64,000 bases of DNA from Thalassolituus sp. UBA674 (GTDB taxonomy: Bacteria; Pseudomonadota; Gammaproteobacteria; Pseudomonadales; Oceanobacteraceae): contig DBNK01000037.1 of the NCBI GenBank assembly GCA_002298335.1, forward strand, positions 49,016 to 113,015, in the 5' to 3' direction. A model generated the notes under the pieces. The model had not been told where the DNA came from and did no database searches. It saw only the letters and a program-made list of their open reading frames with translations. The translations under genes and the position numbers were made by a program. Below are positions 43,504 through 51,993 of the stretch, piece by piece. The first letter of the stretch is position 1; every line of letters starts with the position of its first letter.

Positions 43504-43531
43504 ACAAAAAAACCCGCCGCAGCGGGTTTCT
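43504..43531 (-). terminator. Terminator of rpmB-rpmG
   Basis: AACCCGC (43511-43517), loop CGCA, GCGGGTT (43522-43528). On the minus strand a T-run follows. It lies just after the rpmG stop. Confidence 0.93.
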
Positions 43532-43546
43532 TCAAAGCGCGATCAA

Positions 43547-43705
43547 TTACTTGATCTTAGCTTCTTTGTACATAACGTGCTTGCGCACTACCGGATCAAA
43601 TTTCTTGATCTCGAACTTTTCTGGCATGGTGCGCTTGTTCTTGTCAGTAGTGTAGAAGTGACCGGTACCGGCACTGGATACAAGACGGATCTTATCGCGT
43701 GGCAT
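43547..43705 (-). CDS. rpmG: 50S ribosomal protein L33
   Basis: Ribosomal protein of 52 residues: IRLVSSAGTGHFYTT, NKRTMPEKFEIKKFDP and VVRKHVMYKEAKIK match L33. No CxxC zinc pairs, so it is the zinc-free form. AAGGAG precedes the ATG. It follows rpmB by 11 bases. Confidence 0.97.
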   Translation of the reverse strand: MPRDKIRLVSSAGTGHFYTTDKNKRTMPEKFEIKKFDPVVRKHVMYKEAKIK

Positions 43706-43716
43706 GGTAGATCTCC

Positions 43717-43953
43717 TTAGACTTTTTCGCCGCGTTTACGCAGGTCAGACAGCACAGCATCGATACCTTTTTTATCGATGATACGCATGCCCTTAGTGGA
43801 AATACGCAGACGAACGAAACGGTTTTCGCTCTCTACCCAAAAGCGGTGGTACTGCAGGTTAGGCAGAAAACGGCGCTTGGTTTTAATGTTTGAGTGGGAA
43901 ACGTTGTTCCCGGTTACCGGACCTTTACCTGTAACCTGACAAACCTTAGACAT
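43717..43953 (-). CDS. rpmB: 50S ribosomal protein L28
   Basis: Ribosomal protein of 78 residues. MSKVCQVTGKGPVTGNNVSH, TKRRFLPNLQYHRFW and RLRISTKGMRIIDKKG are L28 hallmarks. First gene of rpmB-rpmG, with a strong promoter upstream at 44043-44071. Confidence 0.97.
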   Translation of the reverse strand: MSKVCQVTGKGPVTGNNVSHSNIKTKRRFLPNLQYHRFWVESENRFVRLRISTKGMRIIDKKGIDAVLSDLRKRGEKV

Positions 43954-44042
43954 TGCTCTGGCCCCGATTTTTCTCTGAAACTGATATTGAATTCGTTAAC
44001 CAGCCACAGGCTTTTTCGGGCCCTGGCTGAAAAGAGTTGCGC

Positions 44043-44071
44043 TTTATACCAAAAGGAGAAGGGGCAGGCAA
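44043..44071 (-). promoter_or_regulatory. Sigma-70 promoter for rpmB-rpmG
   Basis: On the minus strand TTGCCT (44071-44066), 17-base spacer, TATAAA (44048-44043). The leader of about 80 bases includes a CAGCCA/TGGCTG hairpin before rpmB. Confidence 0.75.
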
Positions 44072-44095
44072 GTGAATTTGCATAAATGTTAGGCA

Positions 44096-44558
44096 GTGAT
44101 GCCTCATCATCAACTGGCTACATACGCTACAAACCCCGTCAAATCAGGCTTTCTCCGGAGGATCTTATCCGAATGGTCGGTCCCACTCCAGACCTCCTGC
44201 TTTTTTCGTCGACGACTCGCTGATCCCTTCCTGACTACAACTCTCTACGGGCACAGCACGATTCGGCACCCCTGCCTCAGCGTGCTTTCCTCGACGTCCT
44301 GTCTCGGAGCCCTGTTCGTTTTTGTCATTCGGGGCTCGCAGCAGACGAAAAGAGTGGTCACGCAACAGCCTCTTCTAAAATGACCCCGTCAGTCATTGCC
44401 AACCCCACTCTCTCAATCTAAATCTCAATCTCCCAAGGGCCGTCGGCGAAGACGTGTCAGCAAGGCATACGCCGACGACAGAGCGCAGCTTACTGTAGTA
44501 AGTGAGCATCTGGAGGAGGTGGATAACACCGCTGACACTATGCAGCCAGGCCCAATAA
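44096..44558. other. Non-coding region between rpmB and radC with structured part
   Basis: About 460 bases without a convincing gene. Open frames at 44096-44383 (+), 44165-44365 (-) and 44393-44599 (-) have biased composition and no ribosome site or recognisable domain. The right half is rich in inverted repeats: CGTCGGCG/CGCCGACG (44441-44448 and 44470-44477), GTGTCAGC/GCTGACAC (44454-44461 and 44531-44538) and CTTACT-GT-AGTAAG (44489-44502). It could be a structured RNA or a remnant of a repeat element. Confidence 0.55.
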
Positions 44559-45233
44559 TCAAATAAGGCCGCGCTCTGCAAAAGAGACAGTAACCCCATC
44601 CCCCACGATCAGGTGATCCAGAACCCGGATATCCACCAGCCCCAGCGCCTGTACCAGCCTTTCCGTTATCAGGCGGTCAGCACTGCTGGGTTCGGCCACG
44701 CCGGACGGGTGATTGTGGGCAAGAATCACGGCCGCAGCGCCTTTGTTCAGTGCCAGCTTGACCACTTCACGCGGGTATACGGAGGCGGCGTCGATGGTGC
44801 CCCGGAACAGTTCGTGGTACTCGACCACCCGGTTCTGATTGTCCAGCAGCAGCACCACGAAGACTTCATGGTCGCGGTCACGCAGCTGCGCCTGTAAATA
44901 GCGGCGGGTGTGCTCCGGGCTGGTCAGGGCATCCCCCCGTTTCAGCTCCTGCGCCAGATGCCGCCTGGCCATTTCCAGCACTGCCTGCAGCTGGGCGAAT
45001 TTGGCCGTGCCCAGCCCCAGAGGTTTGCAGAATTCGGTCTGGGATGCCATCAGCAGCGGCCTCAGGCCACCGAAATCGGATAAGAGTTCGCGGGCAAGAT
45101 CCACGGCGCTTTTGCCGGGCAGTCCGGTTCTGAGAAAGATGGCCAGAAGTTCGGCGTCAGAAAGACTCGCCGGTCCGCTCAGCAGCAGCTTCTCCCGCGG
45201 ACGTTCCTCCGCAGGCCAGTCGGTAATCGCCAT
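44559..45233 (-). CDS. radC: RadC/UPF0758 JAB-domain protein
   Basis: Protein of 224 residues: helix-hairpin-helix-like N-terminal part (SLSDAELLAIFLRTG) and a JAB1/MPN metalloprotease-like domain with AHNHPSG and the following SxxD (SSADRLIT). The metal centre is intact, but the family's biochemical role is unresolved despite its name. GGGAGGT precedes the ATG at 45233. It diverges from coaBC across 63 bases. Confidence 0.95.
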   Translation of the reverse strand: MAITDWPAEERPREKLLLSGPASLSDAELLAIFLRTGLPGKSAVDLARELLSDFGGLRPLLMASQTEFCKPLGLGTAKFAQLQAVLEMARRHLAQELKRGDALTSPEHTRRYLQAQLRDRDHEVFVVLLLDNQNRVVEYHELFRGTIDAASVYPREVVKLALNKGAAAVILAHNHPSGVAEPSSADRLITERLVQALGLVDIRVLDHLIVGDGVTVSFAERGLI

Positions 45234-45296
45234 ACCTACCTCCCTGTAGGTGTGTGATATATACTGACCAGCATTTTAGTCATCCAGAATCTGACC

Positions 45297-46511
45297 ATGC
45301 AACAACTGTACAACCGCCGTATTCTGCTGGGCATCAGTGGCGGTATCGCGGCTTATAAAAGTGCCGAGCTGGTCCGGACCCTGAAAAAGGCCGGTGCCGA
45401 CGTCCGCGTTGTTATGACCCGCTCCGCCATGGAGTTCATCACCCCGCTGACCCTGCAGGCGCTGTCCGGTCATCCGGTGCATCATTCGTTGCTCGATCCG
45501 GAAGCCGAAGCGGGCATGGGGCATATTGAGCTGGCGAAGTGGGCTGACCTGTTCCTGATCGCGCCTGCCAGTGCCAACCTGATCGCCCGCCTTTCTCAGG
45601 GCATGGGTGATGACCTGCTGACTACTGTCTTTCTGGCAACCGACGCCCCCATCTGTCTGGCTCCGGCCATGAATCAGGCCATGTGGCGTGACCCGATCAC
45701 CCAGGAAAACATCGCCCACCTGAAAGCGGCGCACGGCGACCACCTGACTCTGATCGGCCCCGCGGCCGGTGAACAGGCCTGTGGCGATACCGGCCTTGGC
45801 CGTATGTCTGAACCCGACACCATTGTCGCCGACGTCGCCAACTGTTTCGAAACCGGTCTGCTGGCCGGTGTCAGTGTGGTGGTGACCGCCGGGCCGACCA
45901 AAGAAGCCATTGATCCGGTGCGTTACATCACCAACCACAGTTCCGGCAAGATGGGGTATGCCATTGCCGAGGCTGCCCGTGATGCCGGAGCCCGCGTCAC
46001 TCTGATCAGCGGCCCCGTTGCCCTGCAGGCTCCGGAACGTATGGAGTGTGTACGGGTGCGCAGTGCACTGGACATGCTGGCGGCCTGCGAGAAGACACAG
46101 GATCACTGCCAGATCTTCATCGCCACCGCCGCCGTGGCGGATTACCGCCCGGCAAGTCAGCAGGAACACAAGATTAAGAAGCACAGTGATGAACTGAGCC
46201 TGACCCTGATCCGCAACCCGGACATTCTCAGCACCATGGCCGCAGCGGAGCAGCCACCCTTTACCGTGGGTTTTGCCGCTGAGACTCAGGACGTCGAGCA
46301 CTACGCCCGCGACAAATTAACCCGCAAGAAACTGAACATGATCGTCGCCAACGACGTCTCTGACCGCAGCATCGGCTTTCACAGCGACGACAACGCAGTG
46401 AAGGTGTTCTGGGGGGAAGATGGCCGCCGCGATTTCGAGCTCATGAACAAACGCCGACTGGCGGTACGCCTGATTGAACTCATCGCCGAAAAATACCAAG
46501 AAGAACACTGA
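45297..46511 (+). CDS. coaBC: Phosphopantothenoylcysteine decarboxylase/synthetase
   Basis: Bifunctional coenzyme A enzyme of 404 residues. N-terminal CoaC flavodoxin-like domain: LLGISGGIAAYKS, catalytic His in GMGHIELAKWAD, APASANLIAR and APAMNQAMW. C-terminal CoaB domain: VTAGPTKEAIDPVRYITN and ATAAVADYRP, KKLNMIVAND. Start of the coaBC-dut block. Pseudomonas has the same order with algC next. Confidence 0.97.
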   Translation: MQQLYNRRILLGISGGIAAYKSAELVRTLKKAGADVRVVMTRSAMEFITPLTLQALSGHPVHHSLLDPEAEAGMGHIELAKWADLFLIAPASANLIARLSQGMGDDLLTTVFLATDAPICLAPAMNQAMWRDPITQENIAHLKAAHGDHLTLIGPAAGEQACGDTGLGRMSEPDTIVADVANCFETGLLAGVSVVVTAGPTKEAIDPVRYITNHSSGKMGYAIAEAARDAGARVTLISGPVALQAPERMECVRVRSALDMLAACEKTQDHCQIFIATAAVADYRPASQQEHKIKKHSDELSLTLIRNPDILSTMAAAEQPPFTVGFAAETQDVEHYARDKLTRKKLNMIVANDVSDRSIGFHSDDNAVKVFWGEDGRRDFELMNKRRLAVRLIELIAEKYQEEH

Positions 46512-46526
46512 AAGGAACCCTAATCT

Positions 46527-46982
46527 ATGCAGAAGCTGCAGGTAAAAATACTCAATCCCCGCATCGGTAACGACATCCCCATGCCGCAATACGCCACCGC
46601 CGGTTCCGCCGGTCTGGACCTGCGCGCCTGCATTGATTCGGCAATCACCATAGCACCCGGAGAAACCCATCTGATTCCTACCGGTCTGGCTATTTATATT
46701 GAAGATCCGGGTCTGGCCGGTCTGATTCTGCCGCGCTCAGGTCTGGGCCATAAACACGGTATCGTGCTGGGCAATCTGGTTGGCCTGATTGACTCTGATT
46801 ATCAGGGTGAGCTGATGGTAAGCTGCTGGAACCGTGGCCAGAAAGAATTCACCCTCGAACCCGGCGAACGCCTCGCCCAGTACGTGCTGGTGCCTGTGGT
46901 TCAGGCGTCGTTTGAAATTGTCGACGATTTCACCGAAACCGAACGCGGTGCCGGTGGTTTCGGCCATTCCGGACGACAGTAA
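46527..46982 (+). CDS. dut: dUTP diphosphatase
   Basis: Hydrolyses dUTP to dUMP, keeping uracil out of DNA. Trimeric dUTPase of 151 residues with all five motifs: ATAGSAGLDLRA, PRSGLGHKHG, GNLVGLIDSDYQGEL, GERLAQYV and RGAGGFGHSGR. It follows coaBC by 15 bases. Confidence 0.97.
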   Translation: MQKLQVKILNPRIGNDIPMPQYATAGSAGLDLRACIDSAITIAPGETHLIPTGLAIYIEDPGLAGLILPRSGLGHKHGIVLGNLVGLIDSDYQGELMVSCWNRGQKEFTLEPGERLAQYVLVPVVQASFEIVDDFTETERGAGGFGHSGRQ

Positions 46983-47097
46983 GCGCCAACTGGCCGACAG
47001 CGGCCACTCTGGCAGGTGTTTTAGCGGTCCCCGCCTGCAGGTGCCGAGTGTATGACCCATACTACTCTCTCCATAATAACTAACAGCAGGAGGTCTT

Positions 47098-49614
47098 GTG
47101 GGGAAAGGTTCCACACCCGGTCTGTCACTGACCGGGCTCAGTCGTCTGTACCTTTGGTTTGCATTACTCATTATTGCTGCCGGTCTGCTCGCTCAGCAGA
47201 TGCAGATCCGCTACTACGCAGACAGCATCATCCATGACGATTACACCGTCCCCCTGGCCCGCCAGCTGGCGTCCTCCATACAGACCGGGCTGACCCGGGC
47301 CCGTACGCTGCAGGACAACATCGCCCGTCACCCTCTGTCGCTGACAGCCCTGAACGAAGCTGACAGTGACTGGGCCACTCAGATACAGAAGCTGATACCC
47401 GGTGCGGTGCGTGCCACCCTGCTGACACCGGAACAGGCCGGCACCCTGCACCAGTCCTACAACTACTCGGTGCAGGATATGGTGAATAAATCCCTGCGCG
47501 GGCAGAACCGGGGGATCGAAGCCACCCGTACCAACGCCGGAATCCGCTACTTCTGTGTCAGCCCGGTTGCAGACGGTGAGCGTATCGCCGGTGTGCTTCT
47601 GGTGGAATACGGCAGTGGCTGGGAGTCTGCCCTGTGGGAACCCCTGAAAAGCGTTGCTGATCAGGTACGGATTTATCAGTCTGTTTCCGGTCCACAAGAC
47701 CCCGGCCTCAGTCTGTGGAACGTCAACGATGGCAAGGGGACTGGCCAGAGCAATACCCAGACCATCACCCCCTACTGGTATCTGACCCTGACCCCGGTTC
47801 TGCAGATGTCGGAGATGACCCTGATCTACAGTGCTTATCCCTGGATTGCTGCCCTGATCCTGACCTTTATCACCCTGTTTCTGCTGCACGGCTTCATTCA
47901 CTCCCGGGTGCGACGTGATCAGCAGCTGCTTTATCACTATCTGAGTTATGACTTTTCCGGCCCTGAGTCACCTTCCCCTTTGTTCAAACTGCGGTTGTTC
48001 AATGAGCTGGCCGAGCTGATCCGGGGGCTGATCACGCCCACCGCCAGGGCAGAGGCACAAAATGACAGAACACATCTCAGCGACGAGTTCTACGCCAGCC
48101 TGAATGCTCCCCCGGCTACAAACACTGAGCGTGCGCTGCCCGGCGCCGTGGCAGAATTTCAGGCCAACCAGGAAGATGACGCAGACACAGACGACCTGCA
48201 TACTGAACTGAGCCTGGAAGAACCGCCTTCAGCGGAAATTCCGGAACATATCTTCCGCGCCTACGACATCCGCGGTCTGGTGGCCAACGAGCTGACGCAG
48301 GAGTTCACTGTTCTGATCGGCAGGGCATTGGGGGCCGAACTCAAAGCACGCGATCAGCACCGCATTCATCTCGCCTGGGACGGCCGCCACAGCAGCCCGG
48401 CTCTGGCTGATGCATTGCAACAGGGTCTGACCCGCAGCGGCATCAGTGTTAACCGCCTGGGTATGGTACCGGTTGGCGTACTCTACTTTGCCACCCACCA
48501 GAAGGATTGTGACTGCGGAGTGATGATCACCGGTAGCCATAACCCGAAGGAATACAACGGCATCAAGGCCGTCGTCGGCGGGCTGCCGCTGAGCGCTGCT
48601 GAAATTCAGGATCTGAAGCGCCGCATTCAGGAAGATGACTACGCCCCGGAATCATCCGGCATGGTGACCGAAACCAGTCTGCTGCCAGAGTATCTGTCAC
48701 GCATTACCGGTGACCTGACCCTGAACCGCCCGATGACCGTGGTGATCGATGCGGGCAATGGTGTCACCGGCCCCGTGGCTGAAGACCTGTTCCGCAGCCT
48801 TGGCGCAGAAGTGGTGAGCCTGTACTGCGATATCGACGGTGACTTCCCCAACCACCACCCCGACCCGGGCATTGCCGACAACCTGACGGACCTGTGCCAG
48901 ACGGTACGGCAGTTCGGAGCGGATCTTGGTCTGGCGTTTGACGGTGATGGCGACCGGGTGGCCGTGGTCGACAATCAGGGGAACATTGTCTCCCCGGACC
49001 ATATTCTGATGCTGCTGATCGAAGACATTCTGCCGCGTAATCCAGGGCGGGATGTCGTTTTTGATGTGAAGTCGTCCCGTTACCTATCGTCCTTCATTTC
49101 CCGCATTGGCGGACGCCCGACCCTGTGGAAAACCGGCCACTCGCTGATGAAGCAGAAAATGCATGAACTGAACGCCGTGGTCGGCGGTGAATACAGTGGC
49201 CACTTCTACATCGGTGACCGCTGGTACGGCTTCGACGACGGTCTCTACAACGGCGCGCGCCTGCTGGAAATTCTCTCCATCCGCCATAACAGCACAGTGG
49301 CCGACGTCTTCAGTGGCTTCCCCGCTGATGTCAGTACCGGTGAGATCACCTTAACCGTGGGCGAAGAGCGTAAATTCCCGCTGATTCAGGCCCTGAGTCA
49401 GGATAAGACTCTGACTGCCGACGCCCGGGTCACCCGTATTGATGGTCTGCGCATCGAATATCCGGACGGCTGGGGTCTGGTGCGGGCCTCCAACACCACG
49501 CCGAAACTGACCCTGCGTTTTGCCGGTAACAACGAAGCCACCGTCGAGCGCATTCAGTCCGGTTTCCGCGCGGCTCTGCAGCGCGAAGCGCCGGATCTGG
49601 AACTGTCTTTCTGA
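47098..49614 (+). CDS. algC: Phosphomannomutase/phosphoglucomutase with N-terminal membrane region
   Basis: Bifunctional sugar phosphomutase of 838 residues, supplying GDP-mannose and UDP-glucose precursors for polysaccharides and LPS. The catalytic part begins near residue 378 (PEHIFRAYDIRGL) with phosphoserine loop ITGSHNPKEYNG, metal loop FDGDGDRV and the sugar-binding GGEYSGHF. The first ~375 residues hold two membrane helices (LWFALLIIAAGLLA and WIAALILTFITLFLLHGF) flanking a periplasmic domain, as in the long annotated AlgC of Pseudomonas. Start is GTG 47098 after GGAGG. An acidic linker joins the halves. Confidence 0.93.
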   Translation: MGKGSTPGLSLTGLSRLYLWFALLIIAAGLLAQQMQIRYYADSIIHDDYTVPLARQLASSIQTGLTRARTLQDNIARHPLSLTALNEADSDWATQIQKLIPGAVRATLLTPEQAGTLHQSYNYSVQDMVNKSLRGQNRGIEATRTNAGIRYFCVSPVADGERIAGVLLVEYGSGWESALWEPLKSVADQVRIYQSVSGPQDPGLSLWNVNDGKGTGQSNTQTITPYWYLTLTPVLQMSEMTLIYSAYPWIAALILTFITLFLLHGFIHSRVRRDQQLLYHYLSYDFSGPESPSPLFKLRLFNELAELIRGLITPTARAEAQNDRTHLSDEFYASLNAPPATNTERALPGAVAEFQANQEDDADTDDLHTELSLEEPPSAEIPEHIFRAYDIRGLVANELTQEFTVLIGRALGAELKARDQHRIHLAWDGRHSSPALADALQQGLTRSGISVNRLGMVPVGVLYFATHQKDCDCGVMITGSHNPKEYNGIKAVVGGLPLSAAEIQDLKRRIQEDDYAPESSGMVTETSLLPEYLSRITGDLTLNRPMTVVIDAGNGVTGPVAEDLFRSLGAEVVSLYCDIDGDFPNHHPDPGIADNLTDLCQTVRQFGADLGLAFDGDGDRVAVVDNQGNIVSPDHILMLLIEDILPRNPGRDVVFDVKSSRYLSSFISRIGGRPTLWKTGHSLMKQKMHELNAVVGGEYSGHFYIGDRWYGFDDGLYNGARLLEILSIRHNSTVADVFSGFPADVSTGEITLTVGEERKFPLIQALSQDKTLTADARVTRIDGLRIEYPDGWGLVRASNTTPKLTLRFAGNNEATVERIQSGFRAALQREAPDLELSF

Positions 49615-49623
49615 AAACGGATA

Positions 49624-49652
49624 CCCGGCGCGCCATAGCAGGCGGCGCCGGG
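49624..49652. repeat. GC-rich hairpin after algC
   Basis: CCCGGCGCGCC (49624-49634) faces GGCGGCGCCGGG (49641-49652) with a one-base bulge and a 6-base loop. It lies 10 bases after the algC stop and just upstream of the argB -10 box; no T-run follows. Confidence 0.65.
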
Positions 49653-49659
49653 ATCGGGC

Positions 49660-49665
49660 TATAAT
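49660..49665 (+). promoter_or_regulatory. TATAAT -10 box upstream of argB
   Basis: A perfect TATAAT 37 bases before the argB ATG; no good -35 is visible at 16-18 bases upstream, where a strong hairpin lies. Confidence 0.45.
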
Positions 49666-49701
49666 CGCGCCCAGTTCTTATTCCAAGGTCAAGGAATCCG
49701 C

Positions 49702-50625
49702 ATGCCTCTGACACGTGACAGTGCCCTTAATACAGCCAAGGTTCTGAGTGAGGCCCTGCCCTATCTGCAGCGCTTTGTCGGCAAAACCATCGTCGTAAAA
49801 TACGGCGGTAACGCCATGATCGATGAAACTCTGAAGAAGAGTTTTGCGCGCGACATGGTGATGCTCAAACTGGTGGGTATTAACCCGATTGTGGTACATG
49901 GTGGCGGTCCACAGATCGGCAACCTGCTGGAAAAGCTCAAAATAGAAAGCCATTTCGTCAACGGTATGCGGGTCACAACATCCGAAACCATGGACGTGGT
50001 GGAAATGGTCCTCGGCGGTCTGGTGAACAAAGACATCGTCAATCTGATCAACCAGAACGGCGGTAAAGCCATTGGTCTGACCGGTAAAGACGGCCAGCTG
50101 CTGCACGCCCGCAAGCTGCACATCACCCATAAGTCACCGGAGCTGTCAAAGCCGGAGATCATTGATATCGGCCACGTCGGTGAAGTCTCGCACATCAACA
50201 CCTCCGTACTGGATATGCTGACCAACAGTGACTTCATCCCGGTGATCGCACCGATTGGTGTGGGGGATGACGGTGCTTCGTACAACATCAACGCTGACCT
50301 GGTTGCCGGTAAAGTGGCGGAAGTGCTGCGCGCCGAAAAACTCATCCTGCTGACCAACATCGCCGGTCTGATGGATAAAGAGGGTAAAGTGCTGACCGGT
50401 CTGAGCACGCAACAGGTGGATGACCTGATTGCTGACGGCACCATCTATGGTGGTATGCTGCCAAAAATTCAGTGCGCGCTTGATGCGGTACACGCCGGTG
50501 TAGTCAGCGCCCACATCATCGATGGACGGGTTGCCCACTCGACCCTGCTGGAACTCTTTACGGATGTTGGTGTGGGTACCCTGATCACCAACCGCCGCAT
50601 GGCCAAACCTCAGGAGCAGGCATGA
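49702..50625 (+). CDS. argB: Acetylglutamate kinase
   Basis: Phosphorylates N-acetylglutamate in arginine synthesis, the arginine-feedback-controlled step in pseudomonads. The 307-residue protein has KTIVVKYGGNAM, VHGGGPQIG, VLGGLVNKDIVNLI and GGMLPKIQCALDA. The N-terminal helix LPYLQRFVGKT is the extra one found in arginine-sensitive hexameric forms. The slmA start overlaps its stop (ATGA). Confidence 0.97.
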   Translation: MPLTRDSALNTAKVLSEALPYLQRFVGKTIVVKYGGNAMIDETLKKSFARDMVMLKLVGINPIVVHGGGPQIGNLLEKLKIESHFVNGMRVTTSETMDVVEMVLGGLVNKDIVNLINQNGGKAIGLTGKDGQLLHARKLHITHKSPELSKPEIIDIGHVGEVSHINTSVLDMLTNSDFIPVIAPIGVGDDGASYNINADLVAGKVAEVLRAEKLILLTNIAGLMDKEGKVLTGLSTQQVDDLIADGTIYGGMLPKIQCALDAVHAGVVSAHIIDGRVAHSTLLELFTDVGVGTLITNRRMAKPQEQA

Positions 50626-51239
50626 GCGGCACTGAGGAAAAGATAAGCCGCCGCGATCAGATTCTGCAGGCTCTGGCACACATGCTGGAGAGTAACCCGG
50701 GCGGGCGCATCACCACGGCCGGACTGGCGAAGGAAGTCGGCGTATCTGAAGCCGCGCTGTACCGCCACTTTCCGTCTAAAGCACGGATGTACGAAGGCCT
50801 GATCAGTTTTATTGAAGACACTATTTTCAGCCGCGTGAGCATGATTCTGCGGGATATTCCGGAAGCGGAAGTCCGCTGCGAGAAAATGCTGACCCTGATC
50901 CTCACCTTCGCAGAAAAAAACCCGGGCATGTGCCGCCTGCTCTCGGGTGATGCTCTGTCCGGTGAAACTGAGCGCCTGCGTCAGCGCATCCAGCAGGTGT
51001 TCGAGCGCATTGAGACCCAGCTCAAACAGATTCTGCGTGAGGCTGAACTGCGTGAAGACAAGCACGCCGCCAACCACAATGTGAGTGCACTGGCGAACCT
51101 GCTGACCGCTGTGATTGAGGGGCGTATCCGTCAGTACGTGCGCAGTGAATTTGCTGACCGCCCGACCCATTACTGGGATCAGCAGTGGCAGTTGCTGGGG
51201 CGTGTTATTCTGGAAGAAAAAAGTCTGGCCATGCCGTAA
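50622..51239 (+). CDS. slmA: Nucleoid occlusion factor SlmA
   Basis: TetR-fold DNA-binding protein of 205 residues that blocks FtsZ ring assembly over the nucleoid. N-terminal HTH RITTAGLAKEVGVSEAALYRHFPSKARM, followed by the SlmA-type core (YEGLISFIEDTIFSRV, LSGDALSGETERLRQRI) that binds FtsZ. It overlaps argB by four bases and is followed by a hairpin. Earlier names include ttk. Confidence 0.94.
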   Translation: MSGTEEKISRRDQILQALAHMLESNPGGRITTAGLAKEVGVSEAALYRHFPSKARMYEGLISFIEDTIFSRVSMILRDIPEAEVRCEKMLTLILTFAEKNPGMCRLLSGDALSGETERLRQRIQQVFERIETQLKQILREAELREDKHAANHNVSALANLLTAVIEGRIRQYVRSEFADRPTHYWDQQWQLLGRVILEEKSLAMP

Positions 51240-51244
51240 GGCTG

Positions 51245-51283
51245 CCTGCCGTCATGAGCTCATCATGACGGCAGGGTTATTCT
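51245..51283 (+). terminator. 13-base hairpin after slmA
   Basis: CCTGCCGTCATGA (51245-51257), 5-base loop, TCATGACGGCAGG (51263-51275), followed by a moderately T-rich GTTATTCTTA. Likely terminator between converging genes. Confidence 0.7.
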
Positions 51284-51978
51284 TAGTGGTCAGCGGGTGG
51301 CGCCTCAGGAACCAACCGCTCATCCACAGGCAGACGCTCCGGATCCACGGCCTCGGGCAGTACGCCGGGTTCATAGACCTTCAGAACACGGAAACGGAAA
51401 AAGAGCGTTTCAAAGTCCTGCCTGAGCTGCACGATACCTTCTTCGCGCTGAGCAATACCGGCGCCAATATCATCAAGTCCGCGCTGCAGGCGCTGAATAT
51501 CCACAGTCAGAGAATCCGGTACGGCCTGACCATTACGCTCATAGCCTGCAGCACGCTCCTGCTGCTGCTCCAGCTTGCTGCGCAGATCCTGCTGCAATAA
51601 TGTCTGCTGAGTGATCTGCGATTCCAGGTCGTCCAGCTTACGCTTCAGCGCCCGCTCAATATCTGCGATGGTGGCATACTGACGCAGGATATCCATGTCG
51701 GCCTTACGACGACGCTCAATACGCTCTTCCAGCGCTTTCTGTTCGGCTTCCTTACGTTCGCGCTCGGCAATTTCGGCCGCGGTCAGCTCACGGGGCACCA
51801 CATCAATCACCATGCCACGGTTATTGAGCACCTCATATCCCAGAGGCGCCAGTTCAGCGGGCACATAGTCTTTGATGACCACGCGGCCATCCACGCGGAA
51901 CCGGTACAGGTTACCGGCAGCAAGTGCCGTCGTACTGAACGACAGCAACAGACAGGTGCAGATCAGAGCTCTGAACAT
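51283..51978 (-). CDS. Exported coiled-coil protein with DUF4124-like start
   Basis: Protein of about 231 residues with a signal peptide (ALICTCLLLSFSTTALA). The mature N-terminus (YRFRVDGRVVIKDYVPAE) looks like the short beta repeat of DUF4124 proteins; then a long coiled coil (AAEIAERERKEAEQKALEERIERRR, ALKRKLDDLESQITQQ) and a Pro-rich tail. Periplasmic; function unknown. GGAGG lies upstream of both ATG 51978 and GTG 51981. It lies between slmA and pyrE. Confidence 0.75.
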   Translation of the reverse strand: MFRALICTCLLLSFSTTALAAGNLYRFRVDGRVVIKDYVPAELAPLGYEVLNNRGMVIDVVPRELTAAEIAERERKEAEQKALEERIERRRKADMDILRQYATIADIERALKRKLDDLESQITQQTLLQQDLRSKLEQQQERAAGYERNGQAVPDSLTVDIQRLQRGLDDIGAGIAQREEGIVQLRQDFETLFFRFRVLKVYEPGVLPEAVDPERLPVDERLVPEAPPADH

Positions 51979-51993
51979 CACACCCGGCCTCCG

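Noticed and set aside
44096..44383. Possible 95-residue gene upstream of radC
   Set aside because: No ribosome site, Ser/Thr/Arg/Leu-biased composition and no recognisable domain; treated as non-coding.
45276..46301. 341-codon minus-strand frame
   Set aside because: It is antisense to coaBC; no ribosome site or motif.
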